Assembly (NCBI RefSeq): GCF_017877355.1
Contig: NZ_JAGIPR010000003.1
Coordinates: 186,001-250,000, forward strand
Direction: 5' to 3'
DNA: 64,000 nucleotides
Source: Chryseobacterium jejuense
GTDB taxonomy: Bacteria; Bacteroidota; Bacteroidia; Flavobacteriales; Weeksellaceae
Shown here: in pieces, positions 34,394-43,479 of the stretch
Layout of the letters: every line of letters begins with the position of its first letter
Position numbering within the stretch: the stretch's first letter is position 1
Made by a program: the position numbers and the translations under genes
Notes under the pieces: model-generated
The model's input: the letters and a program-made list of their open reading frames with translations, nothing else
Databases searched by the model: none
Told to the model about the DNA's origin: nothing

Positions 34394-34912
34394 ATGAATA
34401 CTATTCATACAGAGAAAAAGGCAAAACCTGTTGCTCCCAAAGTAAAAGAATTGATTGAAAGGTCAAAAAGTGTAATTCTTGCTACCGTAGATGAAGGAGG
34501 AAATCCTAATTCCAGTTACGCACCATTTGTACAGGTTGATAACACCTTTTATATTCTGGTTTCCTTTATGGCAAGGCATACCAAAAATCTTTCGGAAGGA
34601 AGAAAGACATCAATCATGTTTATTGAAGATGAATCCGCAACCAAACAGATTTACGCAAGAGAACGTCTAACCATTGAAGCTGCAACATCACAAATTGAAA
34701 GAGATTCCGAAACATGGAATGATGTAGTGACAAAGCTGAAAGAAGCTCACGGAAAAGTAGTGGGCGTCATTTCTGAAATGGGTGATTTTATTTTAATTGC
34801 TTTACAACCCACAAAAGGTTCTTTTGTGAACGGATTCGGAAGTGCTTATTTTGTGGATGCCAATTTGGAAATTATTGAGCATAGAAATGATGTGAACCAT
34901 CAGTCTAAATAA
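34394..34912 (+). CDS. HugZ-like pyridoxamine 5'-phosphate oxidase-fold protein
   Basis: The 172-residue protein has a split-barrel flavin-binding fold: VILATVDEGGNPNSSYAPFVQ, FYILVSFMARHTKNLSEGRKTSIMF and ERLTIEAATS. MARHTKNL and the ending DFILIALQPTKGSFVNGFGSAYFVD are typical of HugZ-family heme-degrading proteins. A role in heme iron release is possible, but the heme ligand (a C-terminal His in HugZ) cannot be placed with certainty; EHRNDVNHQSK does contain His. No heme-uptake genes are adjacent. Confidence 0.75.
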   Translation: MNTIHTEKKAKPVAPKVKELIERSKSVILATVDEGGNPNSSYAPFVQVDNTFYILVSFMARHTKNLSEGRKTSIMFIEDESATKQIYARERLTIEAATSQIERDSETWNDVVTKLKEAHGKVVGVISEMGDFILIALQPTKGSFVNGFGSAYFVDANLEIIEHRNDVNHQSK

Positions 34913-35062
34913 GAAAGGAAGTTGGAAGAGGGAAGCTGGAGGTTATAGTTGATAAGCTAAGTAGGGAATCCAATTTTGAATAGATTTTCTGAATAAGTTT
35001 CTATTTGTTTTTATTGACAAATAGAAACTTCCTTCTTCCAGCTCCCATCTTCCAACTTTTTC
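34913..35062. repeat. GGAAGTTGGAAGAGGGAAGCTGGAGG ... inverted repeat element
   Basis: The GA-rich arm at about 34917-34944 and the CT-rich arm CTTCCTTCTTCCAGCTCCC plus ATCTTCCAAC (35029-35057) are inverse copies about 85 bases apart. The loop contains TTTCTATTTGTTT and its inverse AAATAGAAAC. It fills the gap between two plus-strand genes. Confidence 0.65.
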
Positions 35063-35087
35063 CTTATTTTTACCCAATAAAAAAAGA

Positions 35088-35702
35088 ATGCCCCTTTACA
35101 GAGATTTTTCAGATGATAATGCCACTATTCTGGTTTGGAAATATGATGAAAGTGAAACACTTGATATCAACGAACTGCTGGAACCGGAAAATGCTGAAAA
35201 AGTAAAGGATTATCATCCTAAAAAACTATTGGAGGTACTGATGGTTCGTAAGCTGCTGAAAGGTTTGAAACCAGACTCCAAGATTCTGTACAAGGAAAGA
35301 GAGCCTTTTCTTTCTCCTCAGGATGCGGAAATTTCAATCACCCATTCTTATCCTTTTGCAGCCATTGCTATTTCTAAAAATAAAATAGGAATAGATATTG
35401 AAAAATTCAATCCTAAGATTTTAAGAGTGATTGATAAATTCACCTATGAAAATGAAAGAGGGTTTATTCCTGAAGATAAAGCTGATACTTTTTACACCAT
35501 TATCTGGAGTGTAAAGGAAAGTATGTATAAGATTCACCATTCCAAATATTGGTCCTTAAAGAAAAATTATGAAGTAAAGCCGTTTGAGCTGAAGCATCTT
35601 CATAAGATTAGCTGTCGTGTGTATGATGAGCAGTTTTCAGATGAATTTAAGGCAAGAGTGGAGTTTTTTGATGACTATTGCTTTACGATTGTGGAGGAGT
35701 AG
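35088..35702 (+). CDS. 4'-phosphopantetheinyl transferase (Sfp type)
   Basis: The 204-residue protein has AEISITHSYPFAAIAISK (substrate His) and the two magnesium-binding signatures IGIDIEKF and WSVKESMYKIH (WxxKExxxK). It transfers phosphopantetheine from CoA to carrier protein serine. Sfp-type enzymes serve fatty acid, polyketide or non-ribosomal peptide carriers; none is encoded nearby, so the acyl carrier protein of fatty acid synthesis is a likely target. It overlaps the converging FUSC gene by 20 bases. Confidence 0.88.
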   Translation: MPLYRDFSDDNATILVWKYDESETLDINELLEPENAEKVKDYHPKKLLEVLMVRKLLKGLKPDSKILYKEREPFLSPQDAEISITHSYPFAAIAISKNKIGIDIEKFNPKILRVIDKFTYENERGFIPEDKADTFYTIIWSVKESMYKIHHSKYWSLKKNYEVKPFELKHLHKISCRVYDEQFSDEFKARVEFFDDYCFTIVEE

Positions 35703-37953
35703 GAGTAACGTGTTTCTCACTTCTGTATTTTTCGATCACCTTTCTTTGTTCTTTAGCAACATCATAGATCAGCTCCAAAATATCATGGATATTTTTAAGT
35801 TCCGTTAAATGGGAGATTTTATCAGGATCTCTTCGGTCAACAATTTCATTTTCCTCTATCTCGGTTTTTCTCTTCAGAAGCATATCTTCAATAGAAGAGT
35901 CTTCCGGCTCCAGGCGGCTTTCCATTCTAAGTGCTTCAGTGATATCATCTCCATTTAATAAAGTTGAAGTTTGCTGCATTTCTGCTTCAATTTTCCTGCT
36001 CCAGCTTTCAGCATCTATTTCGGGATATTGCTCATTGCTTTTAGAGTATTGAGAAAGTGATGCAGTATAGGCTGTGATCAGATGTGATGTTGCCACGAAT
36101 TGATGAACTACTTCCAGTTTTTTCTGTTGATTTTTAGGATCTGAAATCATTCTCTGGAAATTATCGGAGAGATTGGCCAATGAAATGATAGCATTTTTTC
36201 GCTTTACTTTATAATCTTCAAGATCGAAATTTCCCTGCAGGAATTTAGACATCACACTCTGGAAATAGATGAGGTTGTCTGCTGCAGATTTTTTCATCAG
36301 GTCCAGGTTTTGGGTATGTTCCCAAACCGGCAATACAATATAAGATACGGCAAATGCTATAATTCCGGCAATGGCTGTATCGAATACCCTGTCTTTGAAA
36401 ATGATATCGACTTTTCCGGGATTTAAAAAATTAAAACTCAGGAAAATATAGATTGTCATGAAAAGTACGGCCCAAAAATACCGTCCCTTCAAAAAGCTGA
36501 AACACATAATCATGCTGATGAGCAGAATCGCAAACAAAATACCATTGATATGGATGAAATGCAGGATGATATAAGCAATTGTGGCTCCGGTAACTGTTCC
36601 GTACAGACGCAGCAGGTTCCGTTGCTTGGTGATGGAGTAGGCAGGTTTTAGAATCGCTATAATGGTAATTAATATCCAATATGTATGTCCCAACCCAAGA
36701 AAATCAAACATGGAAAAAATATATCCAAGTAATAATGCTGTTGTAATTCTTATGGCATGGCGGAAATGAGAAGAGGATAGTGAGATATTATTCCTTAAAA
36801 CCTTTGAGTTCAGCTTGGGCTCATTAGGCATGAATTTTTTTAAGTCAAGCCCGGTGGATAAACTTTTTGCCAGTTTTACATCTTGTGAAAATACTTTGTA
36901 AATTTCATTAATCTCCTTGGTAATTTCGTTGATACGCATCAGGATCTGACGAAGAACCATGAAGTTTTCTAAACTATCAGGAGACAGCTGTTTATTTCTA
37001 AGTTCGAAATAATTATAGTTAAGGTTTTTTAATTCCAGTTCAAGGTTAAACATTGGCTTTGCCCTTGTTCCGCTTTGGAGAGCAATTCCGATATTGGTGA
37101 TCTCTTCAGCCAGCAGATTAAGATAATCATGAATGTTGACAAGAATCATACTGTCTTCAAAGCTTTGCTGCAGTTTCTGATAATCACTTTCAGAAGTCAT
37201 CAGCTTTTCATGAAGGTCCATAGAGTTCAGAAACATCAGCATTAACAGACGGCTGGTTGTTGTAGATTCGTTAACGATGGTTCTGGTTTTGAAAACTGTT
37301 TCTCTGGTGTCTTCCTGAAGGTTTTTTATTTCAATCTGTTTGGCAATAACCTGAGTGGTAAGTTTATCAAAATCAGGATTCTTTTGATAATAATTAGCTT
37401 TGATTTTTAAAAACTCAGCCAATTGAAGATAGTTTTCACCAATCATTTGACCCGCTAATTTATAAGGACGGATGGTGGTAACTACAAGGAATATCAATAA
37501 AAACCAGATACAGCCACAGGTGAATATCAGCAAGCTTTTAAAAATATTAGCTCCTGTAAGATGGCCGTCAATAAATATGGCGAGCACCACCAGAGATAAT
37601 GAGCCTACTGCAGCCAATCGCTGGCCATACACACCAATTAACGAGAAGAACATTCCGAAGACAATAATCTCAAAGAGTACCAGTATTTTAAAATTCATCA
37701 CCAGGCTTGCAATCAATGCCACAAACACAAAACAGCAAATGGCAAATGTCAGTGCGTTTCTTCTTCTGATAAAAGGTCCGGGCTGATCGGTAAGGGCTAC
37801 AAAGCTGGTTCCAAGAGGGAAGAGGAAGTATTCTTTTAAAATTCCAAAGTGGGCAAGAACTAAACAAGGGAGAACAGTAGCTAATGTAATTCTGATTGCA
37901 GAATACAGATACTGACTGGTCACAAATTTTTTTAGCTCCGCCGAATAGTTCAT
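35683..37953 (-). CDS. FUSC-family inner membrane protein (YccS/YhfK-like)
   Basis: The 756-residue protein has two membrane halves (about residues 15-170 and 395-545), each with five to six helices, separated and followed by long charged cytoplasmic domains. The FUSC signature HAIRITTALLLGYIF...FGLGHTYWILITIIAILKP and RLYGTVTGATIAYIIL is clear in the second half. Relatives export aromatic acids or act in envelope stress; the substrate here is unknown. A TATTTTTG box ends 4 nt before the ATG. The 3' end overlaps the phosphopantetheinyl transferase gene. Confidence 0.88.
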   Translation of the reverse strand: MNYSAELKKFVTSQYLYSAIRITLATVLPCLVLAHFGILKEYFLFPLGTSFVALTDQPGPFIRRRNALTFAICCFVFVALIASLVMNFKILVLFEIIVFGMFFSLIGVYGQRLAAVGSLSLVVLAIFIDGHLTGANIFKSLLIFTCGCIWFLLIFLVVTTIRPYKLAGQMIGENYLQLAEFLKIKANYYQKNPDFDKLTTQVIAKQIEIKNLQEDTRETVFKTRTIVNESTTTSRLLMLMFLNSMDLHEKLMTSESDYQKLQQSFEDSMILVNIHDYLNLLAEEITNIGIALQSGTRAKPMFNLELELKNLNYNYFELRNKQLSPDSLENFMVLRQILMRINEITKEINEIYKVFSQDVKLAKSLSTGLDLKKFMPNEPKLNSKVLRNNISLSSSHFRHAIRITTALLLGYIFSMFDFLGLGHTYWILITIIAILKPAYSITKQRNLLRLYGTVTGATIAYIILHFIHINGILFAILLISMIMCFSFLKGRYFWAVLFMTIYIFLSFNFLNPGKVDIIFKDRVFDTAIAGIIAFAVSYIVLPVWEHTQNLDLMKKSAADNLIYFQSVMSKFLQGNFDLEDYKVKRKNAIISLANLSDNFQRMISDPKNQQKKLEVVHQFVATSHLITAYTASLSQYSKSNEQYPEIDAESWSRKIEAEMQQTSTLLNGDDITEALRMESRLEPEDSSIEDMLLKRKTEIEENEIVDRRDPDKISHLTELKNIHDILELIYDVAKEQRKVIEKYRSEKHVTPTPPQS

Positions 37954-37957
37954 ACTA

Positions 37958-37965
37958 CAAAAATA
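37958..37965 (-). promoter_or_regulatory. Promoter -7 box of FUSC gene
   Basis: TATTTTTG on the minus strand, 4 nt before the ATG at 37953. The arrangement suggests a leaderless mRNA. Confidence 0.45.
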
Positions 37966-38156
37966 GCTATTGAATTTAACAAAATCGCCATAAAGGATAG
38001 ACTTTTGTAAACTTAAATGTTATATTTTTTTAATAGTGGTAACAAGCTGTATTATCAAAGATAAATTTTTATTTAGCAAAGTGAAAGATGAATTTTCGGA
38101 TAATAAAAATTGACAAACGTAGTAACGAATTGATAACTGAAATAATGGTATTGAAC

Positions 38157-38192
38157 AAAAAAAGCCTCATTCAAAATAGATGAGACTTTTTG
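38157..38192 (-). terminator. Terminator of porV
   Basis: An interrupted stem (AAAAAAG-C-CTCAT with ATGAG-A-CTTTTT) ends in a T-rich run on the minus strand, about 20 bases after the porV stop. Confidence 0.7.
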
Positions 38193-38209
38193 TATAATTG
38201 TTGAATGTA

Positions 38210-39358
38210 TTAACGGTCGTTGTTAGATGTTTCTTCACCAATGTTCCAGGTAAGACCGAAACGAAGAGTATTATCCAATGCCGTATTCACTTTAGACATA
38301 TTGATTAGATAAGAAAGATCAAGTCCGAAAGAACGGTATTTTAACCCGATACCGGCAGTAGCGAATTGTCTTGCTCCCTGTTCTTCACTTTCGTGGAAGT
38401 AACCTCCTCTTACTGAGAAAGCATTGTCATATGAATATTCCAAAGCACCACTATACATGATACTGTTTGGGTTTTTGAATGATTTTCCGATACCTGCTAT
38501 TGGGCCTACATTTGGAATTTCATATTTAGGCCTTCTGTACGCGTCTACTCCTGCATATTCAGATCCCGGAACCAAAAGCTTTGACCCTTCTACAGAAAGC
38601 CCGATTCTGTTCAGGTCATCCAGATACATATCATATCCAATCCCTAGTCTTGCCATAGTAGGAAGATAAGATCTTGATTCTTCATTTCCGGTATAATCCA
38701 GTTTTGGACCCAGGTTTTGTATAGCCAAACCTGCATTTAATTTACCGTCATATCCTCCGAAACTTGAAAATCTTTCAGAAGTATAGTATGCTGAAATATC
38801 TACAGCAAAAGAGTTTGCTGCTTTAAGTGTATTATCTGTGTTGAACCCTCCGGCTAAGTCTGAACGGATAAATCTACCAGTTACAGCCATGGAGTAAGAG
38901 TCAGAAAGTTTCAGACCATAAGCTACGTCAATGGAAAATTCATTAGGTTTTGATACCCCGTTTGAAGTAACATCATTACCTACTAATTGAGTAAGGTCTA
39001 CTTCACCCATGTTGAAGTAGTAGATACTGGCAGAAATAGTGGACCTTTCATCCTGTCCAAGGAATTTATGAAATGCTCCGTATAATAAGAATACATCATT
39101 GGTAAGTTTTCCCATATAGGGTGTATAGGTAAGACCTATAGAAGAACTTGTCCTGCTGAAAGGATATTTAGCTGCATTCCAGAATTGTGAAAATGCATCA
39201 GGAGAGGTTACCACCCCTTGATCTCCCATACCTCCCGCTCTTGCGTCTGGCGCAATTCTTAGGAAGGGAGCTCCGGTAAGTACAGGGTTTATTTGTGAAT
39301 AGCCTAGAAAACCAGCACTTAACCCAAGTCCTAAAAGCAGTTTAGTAGTTAAATTCAT
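38210..39358 (-). CDS. porV: Type IX secretion system outer membrane protein PorV (LptO)
   Basis: The 382-residue protein has a signal peptide (MNLTTKLLLGLGLSAGFLGYSQ) and then PVLTGAPFLRIAPDARAGGMGDQGVVTSPDAFSQFWNAAKYPF, quoted here as the start region of PorV proteins (FLxIxPDARAGGMGD is diagnostic). The remainder is a FadL-like 14-strand barrel ending FGLTWNIG. PorV is the outer-membrane carrier that shuttles T9SS cargo to the PorU sortase. porU lies just upstream on the same strand (59 bases), as in other Bacteroidota. Confidence 0.96.
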   Translation of the reverse strand: MNLTTKLLLGLGLSAGFLGYSQINPVLTGAPFLRIAPDARAGGMGDQGVVTSPDAFSQFWNAAKYPFSRTSSSIGLTYTPYMGKLTNDVFLLYGAFHKFLGQDERSTISASIYYFNMGEVDLTQLVGNDVTSNGVSKPNEFSIDVAYGLKLSDSYSMAVTGRFIRSDLAGGFNTDNTLKAANSFAVDISAYYTSERFSSFGGYDGKLNAGLAIQNLGPKLDYTGNEESRSYLPTMARLGIGYDMYLDDLNRIGLSVEGSKLLVPGSEYAGVDAYRRPKYEIPNVGPIAGIGKSFKNPNSIMYSGALEYSYDNAFSVRGGYFHESEEQGARQFATAGIGLKYRSFGLDLSYLINMSKVNTALDNTLRFGLTWNIGEETSNNDR

Positions 39359-39417
39359 ATGTTGTCTTTTATATATTATCAGTTTTTTATAAATTTTATT
39401 GTGTATGTGTTATTCAA

Positions 39418-42400
39418 TTATTTCAAAAGTACCATTTTTTCTACAGCTGTGGCACTTCCTTTGCATTTTTCTTGGTTTTGGCTTTTTGCAAATATCTTAA
39501 AAATATATGTACCTTTTGCAACAGTAGCCCCAAAATCATCTCTTCCGTCCCATTCTATAGCCTGGCGAGGGGTTCTAAAGCCCTGAAGGAACGGTTCTGC
39601 AACTACCGGCTGAGATAAAGTTTTTACCAATCTTCCGGTTATAGTATAAATCTGTACATTCACATCCAGAATATCATCACAATTGTGTTCAAACTGAATA
39701 TATGTTTTATTGGTGAATGGATTTGGCCAGTTCAACGGACGGTTGATCGTCAGATGTTGGTCAGCTTCATCTTTAACCTCAAAATTTAACGTTGTAGTTG
39801 TCGAATTATTGTTTATATCCCAAACTTTAAATGTTAATTGGTGTTGCCCAACTGGCAGATTTCTGAAAGGATAGCTTACATTTCCTTTTTGATACTCAGC
39901 AAGACTTGGATTTAAGCATCCGTTTCCTTCTCCCGGAGAGTAGAAATCATTTAGGATAACGGTATTGATAACCTGGCCGTCTAAATATACAGTAATATCA
40001 TGGCCTATACCTGATCCGGTAGAGTTAATTCCTGTGTCATCAGTAAGACAAGCCAGAAGCATTGGGTTCTGATTGGTAATTCCGCCATCAGCAAAGTTGG
40101 TGTTGTTCATATACAGTTTTACTTTTGGTGGCTGGTTATCATTAATTCCGTTAGGATTGATGTCTCCTACCTGAACAGGCTGATTATTGAATACATCGGT
40201 TACCTTATTATCAGCATATCCTAATATTCTTCCTTCGCCCACAGCATAATTAATGTCTTTTGGTACATAGAACTCTGCGGTAAATACACCATTTACAGCC
40301 AATCCAGAAGCTTTTACAATGGCGCTTCCTTCCTCAGTATAATTTAATATAGCGTGTGCCCAGTTATTGTTGTTCAGTGTTTTTTTATTCAGTCTTTTAT
40401 CAAAAATATTAATGGCAACTCTTCCGTTGAAGGTGGTATTTAAAGTTCCGTTAGGGTTATTGATATGACCTTTTACTTTAACAAAGTCAAGTCCTCTTAT
40501 TAATCCTGGAACAGGTGTTTCAATATCATCAATAGTCAATAACCTTTGAGGTCGGCTCAGTTTCATAGCAGGATCACCCAATAGATTTACTCTAAGGTGA
40601 TTAGTATTAACTCCTGTTTCCTTTTTTGCATTTAAGTGAGCGTAACCTAAAGTATTAAAGTCATCATTTGTTAATTTGAAAATATGCTTGGTGAAAGTAT
40701 CTGTAAAGCTTCGTCCATAATCAATGGCTATGGCACGGCTTGAGGTAATCATTGTAGCGGGTCCTCCTTGCTTTAATTTCATAAACTGCTCACCGGCAGA
40801 ATTGGTAGAGGGTTCATCCCATAATGTAAATTCACAGGTTATAGTAGATACTAGCGGAAACCTGCTATATACATTGGAGAAGTTATTAGAATTCTGTATC
40901 TCGGTACTGGTTAATACTCTTTCCTGAGCCCAGCCGTTGATTCCTCCGTGGCCAAAGTAGAACAAATACAAACTGTTTCCTATACTGTTAGAGATAGCCT
41001 GGTTTACCTGTGGATATCTTGGCCCTCCCGCAGTACTTTGCATTGTAAAGGCATCCTGATACAGTTTTTTTACATTGTATTCTTTTAGTGTCTGTACTCC
41101 TGGTTGTTCAAATATATTTACCAGTGCATTGTTCATCACATTATGGAAAGGACTTCCGCCTTCTTCATTATCATCCACAACAAAATCAAGTTTCATTCTC
41201 CAATCTCCAAAAGGGTTGGATTGCCCTGGAAGTGCATTGTAATAAGCCAGGGTCTTATCAATCATATTAGCTGCCTCTGTATTATTGGCAGCAGGAATTC
41301 TTCCTACAGGAAGGTTGGGAAGATTGTATAGTATGCTAGATCCAGTCTGAGGCTGAGTCATTACAATATAATCGTCTGTAACAAAAGACTGTACATAATC
41401 TGAAGAATGTTCACTTTGATAAGCGGAAACAATATTGTTATTATTGGAAATTCTGTTCTTATAATCATAAGAAGCATCCCCAAGAATAAATACGTATTTA
41501 AGTCTTCCTTCCGGTGTATTTAATTTTGTAACAAAATCCCTTACTGCTGTAAGATCTTTACTTCCGTTTCCAAATTCTTCATAGACCTTATTAACATCTA
41601 CAATTTCTACCTTATAATTATTCTTTGTCTGATGATAATTGGCCAGCCTTTGTGCCTGCCCCATCAGTTCAGGTACAGTAAGAATTAAATAATCTATATT
41701 GCTGATTGCTGAAAGATTCTGATTGGCAATTCTTCCTACAAACTGTGGCGTGAAAGCGGCATCAGCACGGAAAGCCACAAATTCATTGTTGAAATTCTGA
41801 TCAGAAGCTGTGTAAGCAAAATTGAAAGAGCCGGCTCCTGCCTTATTCACTCTTCTGTTCGCATTCGTAATATCGGTAACGTCCCATACCTGTTCCACAC
41901 CGGCTGCATTGGATATACTGAATCCATAATTGGTATTACTTCCACTTACAATAGAATAGTCTCTGAAATTCATCTGCGAACCATTAAATGCCAGATTTTC
42001 CTTATACTGTACTTCAAGATAGTCAAAGTAAAAAGTTCCGTTAGGGTTGGTAGAAATATCCGGGTTGTATTTCAGGGTGATCTGATTTCCTGTCTGGTTG
42101 GTAATACTTCCATTGTACCTCATAGGATAGAACATATACGAATAAGTAGGATCATCAATAGGAACCTTATCGTGAAACGGATTAAGATCATTGATTTTAA
42201 TATCAATAAAATTCTGTTGTGATCTGTATCCTACCACCTGTGATCTGTACTTTATAATATCCGTAGGCTGTATAGGTGAGTTTGTGGTAAGGGTGATAAC
42301 CTTTTCAGTGCTGAAAGGAGTATCTTCTAGCCATATTCTTCCTACTTTCAATAAATTGGTCTGGTCATTATTGATGACCTGGTAACTATCATACCGGGTT

Positions 42401-43314
42401 ATCATTTGAGCGGGAAGGTTCCCGTCTATAGTAGTGACTCTTTTTCCTGTACCTTTATCAAAATTGATATAATAATAGGAAAAGTCATCATATATATTTT
42501 TTACGTTATTACTGGCATCTGATCTTGTCTCTTTTCTTTTAAACCCTTGTCCGTTACTGGTGTCATAAAGGTTGTATCCATTGGGACCCTGTGCATAGAA
42601 TAAGGCATAATCATTATCATTCCAAACTCCGTCATCTTCACCCACTACCTGAATAGCGTTTTCCTGTAAAGAATTATATCGGGGATCCTGATTAAATTCA
42701 GGGAGCATAATTCCTCCATTTCCATAAATTCTCAGATTCTTTGGATTTACAGAAGAAGGATTAATTCCATTATCTCTTAAAAATTGGGATGTTATTTTAA
42801 ATATTCCGGACTTGTCAACCTTTATTTTGTAAAAGTTTCCACTGGCAAGAGGGTTGTCGTTAGTTCCTATTTTATTAACGCCTCCAAAAGTATTAATTGG
42901 AGTAGAAGCTTCAGAAACATTAAAAGAGGATAATCTCAGAACGCCTCCTTTTGTTTTTTTGAATAAACCTACACTAATGCTGGCATATCTTTCTCCATCT
43001 AATGTATAATAGGTAACTTCTGCAATATCACGATCAGGCAGTCCGCCTTTGTCTAATTCAAATAAATCCTGGTTAGAAATTCCATCCCAGGCAAGGTCAG
43101 AAATTTTTAGCTCCTTTTCTCCGATTTTTTGCTTTGTTACTATAAAAACGTTATTTTGGCTAAAAGAAAAACCTTCATTTTTAAAATTTGGAAGATTTAA
43201 TTTTGAGTCACCAAAGTTCTGAATTTTAGAACCATCCCATTCTATGGTGTTTCTTTGAGCGTAAAGTGTTGATGCAAAAGCGATTAAAGATAAAAGCGTG
43301 ATTTTTCGTCTCAT
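39418..43314 (-). CDS. porU: Type IX secretion system sortase PorU (C25 cysteine protease)
   Basis: The 1298-residue protein starts MRRKITLLSLIAFASTLYAQ, a signal peptide. A long N-terminal beta region precedes the C25 gingipain-like domain with catalytic H789 (YFGHGGINGW) and C827 (STITCEFTLWDEPS). The last 80 residues are a T9SS type A sorting domain: LNWPNPFTNKTYIQF, VQIYTITGRLVKTL, GTYIFKIFAKS, KMVLLK. PorU removes the sorting domain of secreted proteins and attaches them to A-LPS at the cell surface. It is transcribed with porV and diverges from gldJ. Confidence 0.96.
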   Translation of the reverse strand: MRRKITLLSLIAFASTLYAQRNTIEWDGSKIQNFGDSKLNLPNFKNEGFSFSQNNVFIVTKQKIGEKELKISDLAWDGISNQDLFELDKGGLPDRDIAEVTYYTLDGERYASISVGLFKKTKGGVLRLSSFNVSEASTPINTFGGVNKIGTNDNPLASGNFYKIKVDKSGIFKITSQFLRDNGINPSSVNPKNLRIYGNGGIMLPEFNQDPRYNSLQENAIQVVGEDDGVWNDNDYALFYAQGPNGYNLYDTSNGQGFKRKETRSDASNNVKNIYDDFSYYYINFDKGTGKRVTTIDGNLPAQMITRYDSYQVINNDQTNLLKVGRIWLEDTPFSTEKVITLTTNSPIQPTDIIKYRSQVVGYRSQQNFIDIKINDLNPFHDKVPIDDPTYSYMFYPMRYNGSITNQTGNQITLKYNPDISTNPNGTFYFDYLEVQYKENLAFNGSQMNFRDYSIVSGSNTNYGFSISNAAGVEQVWDVTDITNANRRVNKAGAGSFNFAYTASDQNFNNEFVAFRADAAFTPQFVGRIANQNLSAISNIDYLILTVPELMGQAQRLANYHQTKNNYKVEIVDVNKVYEEFGNGSKDLTAVRDFVTKLNTPEGRLKYVFILGDASYDYKNRISNNNNIVSAYQSEHSSDYVQSFVTDDYIVMTQPQTGSSILYNLPNLPVGRIPAANNTEAANMIDKTLAYYNALPGQSNPFGDWRMKLDFVVDDNEEGGSPFHNVMNNALVNIFEQPGVQTLKEYNVKKLYQDAFTMQSTAGGPRYPQVNQAISNSIGNSLYLFYFGHGGINGWAQERVLTSTEIQNSNNFSNVYSRFPLVSTITCEFTLWDEPSTNSAGEQFMKLKQGGPATMITSSRAIAIDYGRSFTDTFTKHIFKLTNDDFNTLGYAHLNAKKETGVNTNHLRVNLLGDPAMKLSRPQRLLTIDDIETPVPGLIRGLDFVKVKGHINNPNGTLNTTFNGRVAINIFDKRLNKKTLNNNNWAHAILNYTEEGSAIVKASGLAVNGVFTAEFYVPKDINYAVGEGRILGYADNKVTDVFNNQPVQVGDINPNGINDNQPPKVKLYMNNTNFADGGITNQNPMLLACLTDDTGINSTGSGIGHDITVYLDGQVINTVILNDFYSPGEGNGCLNPSLAEYQKGNVSYPFRNLPVGQHQLTFKVWDINNNSTTTTLNFEVKDEADQHLTINRPLNWPNPFTNKTYIQFEHNCDDILDVNVQIYTITGRLVKTLSQPVVAEPFLQGFRTPRQAIEWDGRDDFGATVAKGTYIFKIFAKSQNQEKCKGSATAVEKMVLLK

Positions 43315-43421
43315 GTTTATTATTGAAATTGCTAAATTACAAAATAAATGAAAATTTTAGAATTAAATTGTAATACAATAAAATTAATTTGTTATCGTTG
43401 TTCAAAAAAATCAAATCTTTA

Positions 43422-43453
43422 TTTGATTTATTGAATAATTTATTTTTTCTTTG
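43422..43453 (+). promoter_or_regulatory. Probable promoter of gldJ
   Basis: TTTG (43422-43425), 20 bp and TTTCTTTG (43446-43453), one mismatch from TAnnTTTG. The ATG follows 26 nt later. Confidence 0.5.
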
Positions 43454-43479
43454 TACTCTTGAAAATATTTATATCGACT

